A DNA stretch of 64,000 bases, from NCBI GenBank assembly GCA_051294375.1, contig CM119266.1, forward strand, positions 14,674,755 to 14,738,754, in the 5' to 3' direction. Positions within the stretch are counted from its first letter, which is position 1. Each line of letters starts with the position of its first letter. Positions 43,875-54,889 of this stretch are shown piece after piece. Source of the DNA: Paraspadella gotoi (taxonomy: Eukaryota > Chaetognatha). The notes beneath the pieces are model-generated. The model searched no databases. It was not told where the DNA came from and saw only the letters and a list, made by a program, of their open reading frames with translations. The position numbers and the translations under genes were made by a program.

Positions 43875-43887
43875 GTAACCAGGCAAC
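43875..43887 (+). promoter_or_regulatory. Perfect RFX X-box (GTAACC-A-GGCAAC)
   Basis: Both half-sites match the consensus GTNRCC (0-3 N) RGYAAC with a one-base spacer. RFX factors use X-boxes to drive ciliary genes in animals, usually close upstream of the start codon; here the distance to the ATG at 44009 is about 120 bases. Confidence 0.5.
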
Positions 43888-44008
43888 GAGGTCGACGACG
43901 CGGTCACGCCGCCGGAACGAGCGCCCCTCGCGGAAGGGAACGGATGGAGTTCATTTGTTTTTTGTTTTATCGACGGAGACGCGACGACGCCGGGGTGAGT
44001 CTTGACAA

Positions 44009-44020
44009 ATGGCGCCGAGG
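44009..44020 (+). CDS. Possible first coding exon, four codons (MAPR)
   Basis: ATG GCG CCG AGG followed at once by GTAAGT. A strong polypyrimidine tract and acceptor (TTTCTTCAG|GAACAG) lie at 44270-44448 in the same phase, and would extend it as EQICYPIKKTFHNWS... to a stop at 44509. The joined product of 24 residues is too short to be convincing, so the true second exon may lie further on. Confidence 0.22.
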
Positions 44021-44269
44021 GTAAGTTTCTTGGATAAAAGAAAGTAGTAAATGAAAAAGAATCCAGCACGATTACTTTTTCTCTTTTGTTTTACGTTTGT
44101 TTAGTAGAATTGATATTTTCAATCTATTTTTTTCAAAATAATTTCGTCATTTTCACATCATTATTACATCTTATTAAATATCATATTATCATTTTTAACC
44201 ATTATCGTAATCTAGTTTTTCCTACTGTCAATCTCAACTATTCATCATTTTCCTTCTCCGTTTATTTTC

Positions 44270-44448
44270 GATTCTTCCTTGATTATTTCTTTCTATTTTT
44301 CTTTCCTTCTTTTCCTTTTCCTCCTTTTCCTCCTTTCCTCCTTTTCTTTTTTTCCTTTCTCTTTTTCCATCTCTCCTCTGCGATTCCATCCCCTCCCCGC
44401 CTCGTTCCCCCATCTCCTTATTTTTCTCTCTCGTTTCTATTTCTTCAG
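44270..44448 (+). other. Long polypyrimidine tract ending in CAG
   Basis: About 180 bases of C/T-rich sequence ending TTTCTTCAG at 44448, a textbook 3' splice site. What follows stays open for only 20 codons. Confidence 0.4.
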
Positions 44449-44639
44449 GAACAGATTTGTTATCCGATAAAGAAAACATTTCATAATTGGAGCTTTCCCT
44501 TTTCTCATTAAATGTTTTCCCAACAGCAGAAAAAACAAAACAGCAAAAGAAAAAAAAAAAGGAATTGAAAATTTTTAATCCAGAAAAAAGAGAGAAAATA
44601 AACGGGGAAGAAACTCGGGGAAAAAACAAGGAAGATGCC

Positions 44640-45080
44640 CCGATATTTTAAAACTCATATACCCGCGAAAATTTTATTTCCTTTTGAAACAAAATTTCAA
44701 ACGAAGTTTCAATTGTTATGGTATTTTATTAAGATTATATTTTTCGTTTAATATAAGCAATTTTATTTTATTGCAACATATATGTTTCAATATTAACGTT
44801 TTAAATAAAAATACAAATATTTCCATCTCATTATTTAGACAGAAATTTAAAAAAAAAACTTTAAAAATATATTTTGAAAGTGAAGTAAAAAATGGAAATA
44901 TGCCATGGAGAACTTGACTTTTCAAAGAAAGTATGGGATCTTGCAAACGGGCTACATACCAAACCAAAAGTCATGGGAGGCTTTAAAAAAATATCGTCAG
45001 AAATAATTTCGAGATAAAATTTTTGCGACGTAATTTCCTAAATTTTATGCCTCTTCTTCATTTTAGTTTTTTTCTTGTTT
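44640..45080. other. AT-rich stretch, no gene seen
   Basis: AT-rich unique sequence; nothing recognisable. Confidence 0.6.
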
Positions 45081-45084
45081 CTGT

Positions 45085-45135
45085 CATTTCTCCTCCTCCT
45101 CTTCCTCCTCCTTTTCCTCCTCCTCCTCCTTCGAT
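45085..45135. repeat. (CCT)n trinucleotide tract
   Basis: TCCTCCTCCTCTTCCTCCTCC, imperfect. Confidence 0.85.
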
Positions 45136-45463
45136 TCTCACTTAGTATTTCAAGAAAACCACTTCATTCTTGATCCCTTCAGACTGATCAATGATCAGTG
45201 ATCACATTTCTTCGCCTCTCTGTCTCTGTCTCTCTTCCTCTCGCTTTCACTCTGTATCTCTTTTCTGGAATCTCTTCATTTTTTTTATTCATTTTGAATC
45301 GAATCAGTTCCATGGTCTCTCTGTCTCTCTGTCTCTGTCCCTCTCGCTCTCTCTCTTTCTCGTCTGTGAATATGCATGAATTCATTTGATGGTTGTTTGC
45401 ATTCGCAAGAACATTTTTAGCGAGAATAAAAAAAGAGAGAAAATGATGGAAGGACGGGATAGC

Positions 45464-45503
45464 ATTGCTTGTCATTTAACAACCATTGCTTGTCATTTAA
45501 CAA
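45464..45503 (+). repeat. Tandem duplication, 21-22 bp
   Basis: CATTGCTTGTCATTTAACAA occurs twice in a row. Confidence 0.9.
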
Positions 45504-46179
45504 AAATAAGATTAAATACTGTTAAACATGAACATGAACAACATTAATATCGAAAGAAATTCAAGAGAGTAGCTACGAAAAAAAAGGAAAGGAAGAAAAA
45601 AAAAATGAAATAAATTGGGTAACATCGAGTAGAAAAATTCTTTTCTATCCGCGGAAAACTGATTTTTGGCTCGGTTACATTTCGGGCAAACAAAGGAGCC
45701 GAGGAGTAAGTTGGACTTACCTGGAGGGTAATGCCGCGCGTGGTCGAGTTTTTGGTGGAGAGAGCGAAAGGGGGAGAGAGAGAGAGAGATGGGGAGAAAG
45801 AGAAAATGTTAATGTTTAATTTCTTTGTTATAACAAGATTTAACATGTCTCTTAAGCGGCACGCAATTCTTTTTTGCATGTTTCATTTCTTACTTTTTTT
45901 TTTTAATAACCACAATATTTTTTCTAACTTTCGTGCTATGACCAGGTATCGCAGTAAATATTGTTCCTGATTTTCGCAAGTCTGTGGGAAGAGTTTCAGG
46001 AGAAAACTTATCAAAAAATGGAAAAGTCGATTTTTTTCAGATATTTTCCATCTTCTCAAGGAACCATATTCTTGTGTAAACCCTCTTTTATCTAAAACAA
46101 ACCCAGAGAAAAATGAAGTTTGTTCAAGAAAAAGGAAAATGTGATGAAAAAAGAATGAGAAGAAGGAAGTAAAGAAAAA

Positions 46180-46200
46180 AAGAAAGAAAGAAAGAAAGAG

Positions 46201-46267
<67 letters not shown>

Positions 46268-46268
46268 G
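46180..46268. repeat. (AAAG)n microsatellite
   Basis: About 22 units with one GAGAG interruption. Confidence 0.96.
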
Positions 46269-46963
46269 GGAAAGAAAATTTAAACGATGAAACGAAAAAA
46301 AAAAAAAAAACTCAACCAAAAAAAATTAAAAAAAAGAAAATTAATTTAAGCCGACGAATGAACGATTGAAGCAATAAAACTTCGCAAAGATTCATTACAC
46401 AGAAATTCATTAAAACAAAAAAAAATATTCTACACGAACTAAAAACATCAGAGAATAAAAAAAAGAGGGAAAAATTTTTAATCTCCAAGAAAGAAAGTTT
46501 ATTCGTGACACGTGGCCAAGGGCACAGGAAAGGGGGGGAAGGGGAAAAAGGGAAACAAGAAAGAAAAAAAGAGGAGAATTAAAAAAAGAGAGAAAAAAAA
46601 CAGTAGAGATAAGAGAGAAAAACGGGCGGAGTTCACGTTTTTATGTCTCTATTTTCAGGCGCCGAATGCCTTCACCCGGAAAACGTTTTCGATTTCCTAA
46701 AGAAAAAAAAAATGTCGAAGAGACGTACATTTTGTGTCGCGACGAAAGCAAATTGTAAAATTTAAAAAAAAAGAGGAGAAAGTTAATCTTTAAAATGACG
46801 AGGATTAAGATTGTAACGTCAGTGAATTCCTTGAAGAAGGAAATCGAGAGAAGCGGAAGTGAAGGGGAATGGAATGAAGGCGTGATGGAATGAGACATTC
46901 AAGCTCAACATTTATTTCGAGGAAACTAAGTTACTTTGGTGACAACAGTTTCCGTTTTAAATT

Positions 46964-46989
46964 GATTAAACCGATGACATCGGTTAATC
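46964..46989. other. Near-perfect 26-bp palindrome
   Basis: GATTAAACCGATG-A-CATCGGTTAATC: arms match except for one extra A on the left. It could be a dimeric binding site or a hairpin. No flanking repeat explains it. Confidence 0.6.
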
Positions 46990-47613
46990 TGAAGGTCATC
47001 TTTTTGGGATGTCTGTGAGCGTCTGTTTATTTTAATCTTCACCTAATCGTCTCCCTCTCTCGCTCGCTCTCCTGGCTTTAATTTTTCCTTATGCTTTGAC
47101 TCTCCGTCATTGCTCTCAACTCTCTTTCCTTTCATTCTCAGTCGTCATCTTCTCTCACTCTCTCTTACCCTTTCACTCCCTCTCACTCCGTGCACAACTC
47201 ACTGTGAACAAAGACTCAATTCCCTCGATTCACTTTCGATTTTCGTCGGGTGAGTCATTTGTTTCGCCGAGGGTGAGGTATTTTGTAAAAGGCCACAGCT
47301 GCTGCTTCTTGACATTAAGGAAACAAGAATTAGAAAAAATTGCCAAATGTTTGTTTTTCTTTTAGAGTTTTGTTTAAATTTTTATCCGATGAGAAAAAAT
47401 ATACGAAATTAATCCGGTTTGAGTTTGAAGGGGAAAAAGTTTTTCTCGACATTTTTTTCTGTATTTGTTGATAAAAAAAAAGAGTTTCTAAAGGGCTTAA
47501 AAAAATGAGGATTACAAAGTCAGAAAATGTCACAATTGCGCGTTTTGCTTGTGTTGACAACAGAAAAATACATGCTCAATTCAAAGAATAGATATAGTGA
47601 AGGAAAAATAGAA

Positions 47614-47644
47614 AAGTGTGTGTGTGTGTGTGTGTGTGTGGAGT

Positions 47645-47716
<72 letters not shown>
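47614..47716. repeat. (GT)n then (GA)n compound microsatellite
   Basis: About 13 GT units, then GAGTGAGAAG, then about 33 GA units. It is one of the few GT tracts in a GA-dominated window. Confidence 0.97.
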
Positions 47717-47717
<1 letters not shown>

Positions 47718-47801
47718 GTGAAATAAAAAAAAATGCCAGAGGGTGCAAGAGAAATTTTCCCCTCGAATTCTTCACTGATTGATGGGTTCTCGATTTGGCT
47801 C

Positions 47802-47811
47802 CTGATTGGTT
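47802..47811 (-). promoter_or_regulatory. NF-Y CCAAT box (AACCAATCAG)
   Basis: A perfect NF-Y core plus flanks on minus, next to GCCACTCCCTCC repeats (47815-47860) that resemble GC-box-like direct repeats. No start site can be assigned. Confidence 0.3.
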
Positions 47812-48023
47812 CCCGCCCTTGCCACTCCCTCCGCCACTCCCTTTGCCACTTTCTCCGCCGCTTTTTTTTTTGCACTTCCTCTGCGACTCTGTCCTCCCCG
47901 TTGATTTTTCATTTCCTCGGCCTTTTCCTTTGCTGCCGTTGCAACGTTAGTTCCCCTTTGCTTTTTCCGTCCATATGGTCGTTATAACTACTTTCTTATG
48001 CTCTTTTACGCATTCATAAACTA

Positions 48024-48242
48024 TCTGCACGGGTAATTGATTGCAATCATTGCACGATTCCGGTTACCTCCTTTGTTCATATCCAGAAAACACACCGATG
48101 GAACTTTGGAAATAAACTTGACCAGTTCAATTTATATCCTGAGCTGTAAGCTCATGAGCCCTCCCAGACTGCCAAGAAGTCCAGCAATGTTGAAAATTAT
48201 TTCATCAAGCGATAGAACGGAAAGCTGAGGGTCACCATAGAA
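48024..48242 (-). pseudogene. DEG/ENaC-like second transmembrane exon or relic
   Basis: On minus, from 48242 the frame reads FYGDPQLSVLSLDEIIFNI then AGLLGSLGGLMSLQLRI before TAA at 48134-48132. The same frame continues IELVKFISKVPSV until a TAG at 48023. The pattern (acidic residue, hydrophobic run, N-I-x-G-x-L-G-x-x-x-G-x-x-x-L, then E-L) is that of the pre-TM2/TM2 segment of DEG/ENaC (ASC family) sodium channels, including the G-x-S/G filter area followed by an E-L. A usable acceptor (GACCCTCAG) precedes it at 48225-48224, in phase 0. The stop within the membrane helix suggests a decayed copy. Homology is judged by eye over ~35 residues, so a chance match is possible. Confidence 0.33.
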
Positions 48243-48576
48243 ATATTTTTTTTTTTAGGATCGTTTAGATGGTAAAGCCGTAGATTATTATTTATAATTA
48301 GTTATGAACTTGTAACGGCGATATAAAAAATGTTTTTCAGCTGCATCCGATTTTTAATCAAGGCATAATGTATTATTTAAAAAAAATGTTGTCCTAAAAC
48401 TTTCGGGCTGAACTATTTTTTTTTCAATTGGAAAAGTTATAGTCTTCTCGCCTAAACTTAAAATTAGCTTTATTACCCTAATCGAGGCATTTCGAGAAGA
48501 AGAGGAGCAGACGATATAACGACGAAAGCGTAACGAGAAATAACAAAGGAAAGAAAGTGAAAAAGATAAAAAAAGG

Positions 48577-48650
48577 ATAAAGAAAAGAAAAGAAAAGAAA
48601 AGAAAAGAAAAGAAAGAGAAAAAAAAGAGAAAGGAAAAAAAAAAGAAAAG

Positions 48651-48682
<32 letters not shown>

Positions 48683-48915
48683 GAAGAGAAAAGAAAGTTT
48701 AAAAGAACTTGATTTTGAGAAAAAGAAAATAAAGAAAGAAAAGAAAGAAAAGAAAAGAAAAGAAAAGAAAAGAAAAGAAAAGAAAAGAAAAGAAAGAAAA
48801 GAAAAGAAAGAAGAGAAATGAAAGTATAAAAGAACTTGATTTGGAGAAAAAGAAAATAAAAGAAAAGAAAAGAAAAGAAAAGATAAGAGAAGAATAGAAA
48901 AGAAAAGAAAAAAAA
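48577..48915. repeat. (AAAAG)n pentanucleotide array
   Basis: AAAAGAAAAG in several blocks separated by GAACTTGATTTTGAG / GAACTTGATTTGGAG / GAACTTGACTTTGTG, near 48706, 48831 and 48917. The repeated separator gives the array a ~110-bp higher-order period. Confidence 0.92.
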
Positions 48916-49370
48916 AGAACTTGACTTTGTGCAAGGAGTTTGAGGGAGGAGGCGAAAGTAAGATCAAGGCGAAGAAGGGGTTGGGGTGAGAGAAGGGGGG
49001 GAGGGGGAAAAGCCATGGGGGTTGCCCGGGAGATGGCGGGGGGGGGGGCAAGAACGAGGCAGCCTTGAATATTGGATAATGGATCGTAAAGGAAAACCGG
49101 CTTTCAAAATTTTACGACCAAAAACGCGATATAAACTTCGAAAGAATCGAAATTAGACTTTTCGCGTTTTATGATTTTTATTTTTATTTCTGCTGCGGGT
49201 TTTTATATTTTTGGTTCATAATATCGTTTCCGCATTATTTTTCTCACAAACGAAATTTTTTTGGCTCAAGGAAAATAATAAAAAGACAATAAAAGATTAA
49301 TTACTGAATAGTCTGAACGTATACATGTCACCATCGAATCGTCGTTTTCCTTTTATTTTTATCTGATTTT

Positions 49371-49402
49371 CGTCGTCGGTTTCGTCGTCGTCGTCGTCTT
49401 CC
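49371..49402. repeat. (GTC)n trinucleotide tract
   Basis: CGTCGTCGGTTTCGTCGTCGTCGTC. Confidence 0.88.
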
Positions 49403-49797
49403 TCGCCCTATTTTCCGACGCCATGACGTCGAACAAAAGAACATAAAAAGAAATTTGAGAAATTAAATTTTGAAAACAAGATGAAGGAAGAAAAAAATGA
49501 CAATCAGGGCCTTAATCAAGTTTTTGGGCGAGAGAGAAAAAAAAGATTAAATTATAAGAAAAAGGGGGGGAAAATGAACAAAAAACCGAAACAAAGAAAC
49601 CTAAGCCTAAGAAAAAAAAGGAATACAAAACGCTACAAAAAAAATAATAAAAATAAAAAGAGATGAAAAAAACAAAACAAAAAACTGCGAAACTTATAAA
49701 AGCAAAGTGCGGTTTTCGTGCGCCCATAAAAACAAAGCTTCAACTCTCCTGCGGTTGTTTTTCATATTTTTCCCTTCGATCGAGACCAAAGATATGA

Positions 49798-49880
49798 CGA
49801 AGACGTCGAAGACGACGACGAAGACGATGATGGACAATGGCGATGACAACGACGACGACGTCGACGAAGAAGACGTCAAC
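49798..49880. repeat. (GAC)n trinucleotide tract, interrupted
   Basis: GACGAAGACGTCGAAGACGACGACG with GATGATGG variants; Asp/Glu-rich frames are not genes. Confidence 0.88.
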
Positions 49881-50434
49881 GTTGGCTGTATTAATCGGGA
49901 ACCGAAAATTATCTCAAAATAAAGAATAAAAAAAAAAAAGAAAGAAAAAGAAACCCGAGATGAACAGGGTCTCCCGGACCCGAAAAGACTTTTCTCGTAA
50001 AATTATTTTAAATCTTTCGTCAAGACTTTTATATGAAGCGAGGATGGGAAACACTCGGAATTCATAAACGAAATGATTGATGGCCGATAATTCATTTATC
50101 ATATACATACGGGCTGGGTAGTGGTAGCAGTGGAGTGGCGGTAGGGTGGTCGCGGGGGGCAGTAATTATTTTTTTAAGCATAGTAATGATATAAACAAGC
50201 CGGCGGAAACGTTGAAAGAAAAACCTGGAGCGGAAAATAATAAACCGGCCCTCATATTTTTCTTATTTTTTAAATGATTAATTAAAAAGACGAAAAGTTT
50301 TAACCGTCACGAAGAAACGTGACATTAAATCTGTTCTGGTTTTGTTCATTGACAGAAAATATACGACGAAATTTTGTCGCTTCGTCCTTCGGGCTTGCAA
50401 CTTTACTGTCGTTCGTCAGAGCAGCAACCTTGAA

Positions 50435-50436
50435 AA

Positions 50437-50520
<84 letters not shown>

Positions 50521-50541
50521 TCTCTTCTCTCTCTCTCTCAA
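50435..50541. repeat. (CT)n microsatellite, long
   Basis: About 35 pure CT units and degenerate flanks. Confidence 0.97.
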
Positions 50542-50569
50542 AACAATTAAGAAAACTGTCATTAAGAGA

Positions 50570-50930
50570 AGGAGAAAATTGTTTTCGTGAGAAAAATTGA
50601 AGTTTTTCTCGAAAATTTTAATGGCGTATATAATTATCAACGTAAAATTCATTAATAAAGGTAATTTATTTTACTTTTTCATTCGAAATTAACCATTTAC
50701 CAAGTCATGCAGCGAATTTGTAATTACTCGTTTACCTTTTTCTACGGAGTTCATAATCGTTAATCGAGATTAAGTGTAATTTTACACAAGATTCATTTTT
50801 ACGGAAAATAGGTTGCGCGGTAAATGGTTGAGAAGCAACAATTTTATTAAATTAAGAGAGTTTTCGTAATGTTATACTAAATGCCAGTTGTAAAATTTGA
50901 ATGAAAAAATTATACAAACTATCAGCGCAG
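50570..50930. other. AT-rich stretch, no gene seen
   Basis: AT-rich unique sequence; nothing recognisable apart from a short minus frame just beyond it (50956-51025) ending FQSEAAGPLIGNLDVYVKD before a stop, which could be a terminal exon but lacks support. Confidence 0.5.
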
Positions 50931-51081
50931 AAATGATTTGCTATTTTTCGTCGGTTTAATCTTTAACATAAACGTCAAGGTTTCCAATCAAGGGACCCGC
51001 GGCCTCAGATTGAAAAGCTTTGAACCCAAAGATAAAATAAAGGGTTGAGCAGAACCCAGAGAATCTCATTCCCCTATTTTT

Positions 51082-51087
51082 TTTTCT

Positions 51088-51135
<48 letters not shown>

Positions 51136-51180
51136 ATTCTCGATATTTTTTATAGCATTTTTTCTTTCTTTCTTTCGTTC
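51082..51180. repeat. (CTTT)n microsatellite, two parts
   Basis: About 12 units, a short AT-rich break, then three more units. Confidence 0.95.
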
Positions 51181-51687
51181 TTTCATTTTTTATCTTTTTT
51201 TTTTCTTTCAAAACATGATAAGGCGAACGGGTCCCAACATCACTTCGCCCTGTTCGCTTCTTTCATTCTTAACTGCCGACATTAAGGCAAAAAAAAGTCT
51301 TACATTAATCTTTCCCTCAGACTTCTTTCTCGTCTGCTGAGACATTTTCTTCTTCTTTTTCTTCGAAGAGAACATTTTCTTCAACTTGAGCGATAAAGCA
51401 AACAAACGAATATATGTATTCACTTATTTAAAATACTTATTTGAAAAAAAAATTAAAAAAACGAACGACAGGTGAAAAGAGGGAAATTTTATTCTGTATC
51501 GAAGTGCGAAATTTTTCACAAACGAAACGAGAAGAAATAAATTGGAAAAGAAAGTAGAAAAAAAAGAAAAAAGAATTGGCATTCTTAAATTAGAAAAAAA
51601 AAAAAAAAATGGAATCGATTTGAGTTTTGGGTGTCAATTGATTCTTCTTTCTTCTCTGCGGGAAACATGAATGGAGCGATGGATGAA

Positions 51688-51740
51688 AGGAGAAAGAGAG
51701 GAGCGAAGAGAGAGAGGAGCGAAGAAAGAGAGGAGCGAAA
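51688..51740 (+). repeat. 20-bp tandem repeat (GAGGAGCGAAGA...)
   Basis: AGAGAGGAGCGAAG occurs three times with a period of about 20 bp. Confidence 0.8.
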
Positions 51741-52373
51741 TGCCAAGTATTTCTGCGCGAGACGAGGACAGATTGAATTGTGAGCGGTTTTTGTGTGACC
51801 TCTTTTTGGGTGCATCTATAGTTTAAAGAGAATGGTCCTCGAATTAACTCTTTTACGCCGTGTCTAACCGTGAAGGAAAATATTTCGAAGAAAATGAGTT
51901 AAAGTGATTCTGAGTGAATTTTTGATAGAATTATGACCAGAAAATTTGGCTTAGAGTCTATGTATTTTACTTGGTAAATTTCTTTTCCTCTCCGTTGCTT
52001 ATCGAATTTAACAATTCTTAAATGACACAGTTCAGTCAGTCATTCGTTCCTTCGTCTGTTCCTCTGATTATTATTTTATTCACTAATCTATTTAATTCGG
52101 CCTTTTTCTCAAATGTCATCATCTTCATCTAAGTGAAACGTCAAAAATTTTTAGAATTAAAGTTCATCGGAAAATTCCCGCGAAGAAGAACAAAGAGATA
52201 GATAGGAGTGTAAGAGGAAGAGAGGGAATTCGGTAGTCTTAATGGACGATCTTAATAAGGAAAAAAATCATTACAATACAATACAAAACTCATATAAAAG
52301 CTTAATTAAATCGAGGCTAGGGTAAGAGAGGAATGCGATAGAATTTGCAATAAGCTGCAAGAATTAACTCAGA

Positions 52374-52492
<119 letters not shown>

Positions 52493-53019
52493 AGGAATGA
52501 AAGTAGGATGAATGAGGAGGAAGAGGAGGAGGAGGCGTTTGCCTTCGCTGCAAAGTCGAGATACAATGTCGCAAGTAAATAAGGAAAAGGAAGCCGAAAT
52601 GGATGGAACCGGAAATAAAAGGAAAGAGGGGGAGAGAGAAAGGTTCATGCGGGGGACAAAAAAGTGAGAAAGAGTGAGAGAGAGAGAGCGGGTGGTTGTG
52701 AGATGGAGAATGAAAGAGAGAAAGAATATGGGGCCTGTGGGTTGAGGAATGAGAAAAGAGATGACGGTTAAAAACTGAAAAAAAACGAACTCCGTTTTAG
52801 ATTGATTAACGTTTTTATCAGTTATAATATAATTTTAATATAACGAATCGATCGAAAAGGGTTAATTAAACACATGATTCATGTCGCATGCGATTCGTGT
52901 TAGGATGCACCCGATGATAGATCGAAAATCTCTAAGACTCACGACAATTTGTTATTACGTCCAAGAGTGTCGTGACTTTGAGTGAAAATAACGTGAAACC
53001 TCGACGCCGTCTTTGTTAT

Positions 53020-53053
53020 CGTCGTCGTCTTCGTCGTCGTCGTCGTCTTCGTT
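53020..53053. repeat. (GTC)n trinucleotide tract
   Basis: CGTCGTCGTCTTCGTCGTCGTCGTCGTCTTCG. Confidence 0.88.
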
Positions 53054-53248
53054 TCCCATTGCACTGACTCATCTCAGCGCAAATATCCAAGGGGCGATAA
53101 TCGTATAATCGTAAGAGAGAGACAGAGTGGGAGAGAGAGAGAGAGAGAGGGAGAGGGAGAGAGAGACGGTGCCATTGATTGGCCAGGCACCAGGGAATTT
53201 TTTTTCTCTGACGCCACATAACACCGAAGAGGATTTCACGTTTTTACA

Positions 53249-53470
53249 TCCATCCATCCATCCATCCATCCATCCATCCATTCATCCATCCATGGACCCA
53301 TCCAACATCCATCCTCCCATCGATACATATAACCATCCATAAGTGCATCAATCCATGCATCTATTTATCCATACATATAGCCATTCATACGTCCATCCAT
53401 TTATCCATCCATCCATCCATCCATCCATTTATCCATCCATCCATCCATCTATCCCTCCATCCATCCATTA
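53249..53470. repeat. (CCAT)n tetranucleotide arrays
   Basis: CATCCATC runs at 53249-53292 and 53391-53468 with TTAT, ACAT and GCAT variants between. One base (G to A) separates it from the CCGT array 0.5 kb away. Confidence 0.95.
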
Positions 53471-53479
53471 TTCCATTTG

Positions 53480-53930
53480 GATTTCATCAAACGAAATCTA
53501 ATTAAATTCTTTTTTTTCGATTCTTCTTCAACTTTAAATTCCAAAGAAAAACAAGAAAAAAAAGGGAATAAACTTAAAAAATTCGATTAAAAGGGTTAAA
53601 ATAGAATCGAGAAGAAAAAAAGAGAAAGTTTTTAAAACTTTTCGTTCTCTAAATTTAATTAGAAAGTAACTGACAGATAAAGTTATCTTCGTTACTCCTT
53701 TTGCCCCCTTTTAATAAATTGATAAAACATTTTTGTCCAAAAAATATTTTATTATTCAGAAAAATATAGGGGACGAATAAATTACATTTTGAGGCGAAAT
53801 CGTAATTTTTAAATTAAGTCGTAATGACTAATCGGCAGGGATGGGCTTTTTTTTTTCGAATTCTCCGATGGGGATTTAAACGCGAAACGACGTTATAATC
53901 TGGCCACAGTGCTCTTCTTCGTTCTATGCT
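53480..53930. other. AT-rich stretch, no gene seen
   Basis: AT-rich unique sequence between the two tetranucleotide arrays; nothing recognisable. Confidence 0.6.
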
Positions 53931-53934
53931 TTTT

Positions 53935-54278
53935 CAGTCAGTCCAGTCCGTCCGTTCCGTCCGTCCGTCCGTCCGGTCCGGGTCCGTCCGTCCGTCCGTC
54001 GTCTGTCCGTCCGTCCGTCCGTCCGTCCGTCCGTCCGTCCGTAGTCCGTCCGTCCGTCCGTCCGTCCGTCCGTCCGTCCGTCCGTCCGTTCCGTCCGTTC
54101 CGTCCGTCCGTCCGTCCGTTCCGTCCGTCCGTCCGTCCGTCCGTCCGTCCGTCCGTCCGTCCGCCGTCCGTCCGTGCCGTCCGTCCGTCCGTCCGTCCGT
54201 CCGCGTCCGTCCCGTCCGTCCGTCCGTCCGTCGTCCGTCCGGTCCGTCCGTCCGTCCGTCCCGTCCGTCCGTCCGTCC
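53935..54278. repeat. (CCGT)n tetranucleotide array, ~340 bp
   Basis: CCGTCCGT with scattered single-base slips. All six frames are open because the unit has no stop codon, giving Val-Arg-Pro-Ser or Thr-Asp-Gly-Arg repeats; these are not proteins. Each unit holds a CpG, so the array carries about 80 CpG sites. Confidence 0.98.
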
Positions 54279-54889
54279 TCGGTCGATCGTGCCCGAAATC
54301 CCTCTTCCGGCTCGTGGCATGCCGGCATGTTCTCGCCTGTCCGTCTATCACGAAAAAAACCACGTGTTCTTTTAATTTTTGCTTAATTTTTTTTCTCTCG
54401 CATTCGGTATTTCGCACGTTTCCTTTTCTAGGCCGACAAAATGTCGCGACATCGTCGAAACTATTCGACGTTTTCACTTGAAAATTTATTCTTAAAGTTA
54501 AACCCTTTTTTTCTTTGGAATTCGTTGTCGTAGTTCGCCGTGATCGAGACTAGTGAATGTAATTTGATTAATGAGGTCATGATCACGGTTTTCATATTTC
54601 TTCGATGTATTTATAAGAAATTGAAAAAGCTATTAGTAGTATTACAAGATAATGACATAGCAAGACCCTGGTTGTCATTTTGGTTCTGGTCGTTGTCATC
54701 TTCATCGTCATCTCCTTTTCCCCCGTCGCTGCTTACCCCCCCCCCCAAATCCGCTGCCAAATGTCCTCCTTTTTCTCGTCGACAAATTGTACTTTTGTCC
54801 TTAATTTTTCGTCGCGCCAAAACGCGATTCTTTTTTCTTTCTTCTCTAGGATAAGATTGAAGGGAGGAAATCCGAAGACCGGATCATTT

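Larger units (their letters stand above)
43810..44020 (+). promoter_or_regulatory. CpG-rich promoter/first-exon candidate with X-box
   Basis: CpG-rich sequence of about 210 bp in an AT-rich setting. It carries a perfect X-box (43875-43887) and two donor-like sites, GGG|GTGAGT near 43994 and AGG|GTAAGT at 44020/44021. A start codon at 44009 lies 12 bases before the second donor. This is the order expected of a promoter, short first exon and intron on plus. Confidence 0.4.

Noticed and set aside
53909-54481. Frames of 130-190 codons (Val-Arg-Pro-Ser or Thr-Asp-Gly-Arg repeats)
   Set aside because: Translation of a stop-free (CCGT)n array; open in all six frames and identical in character on both strands.
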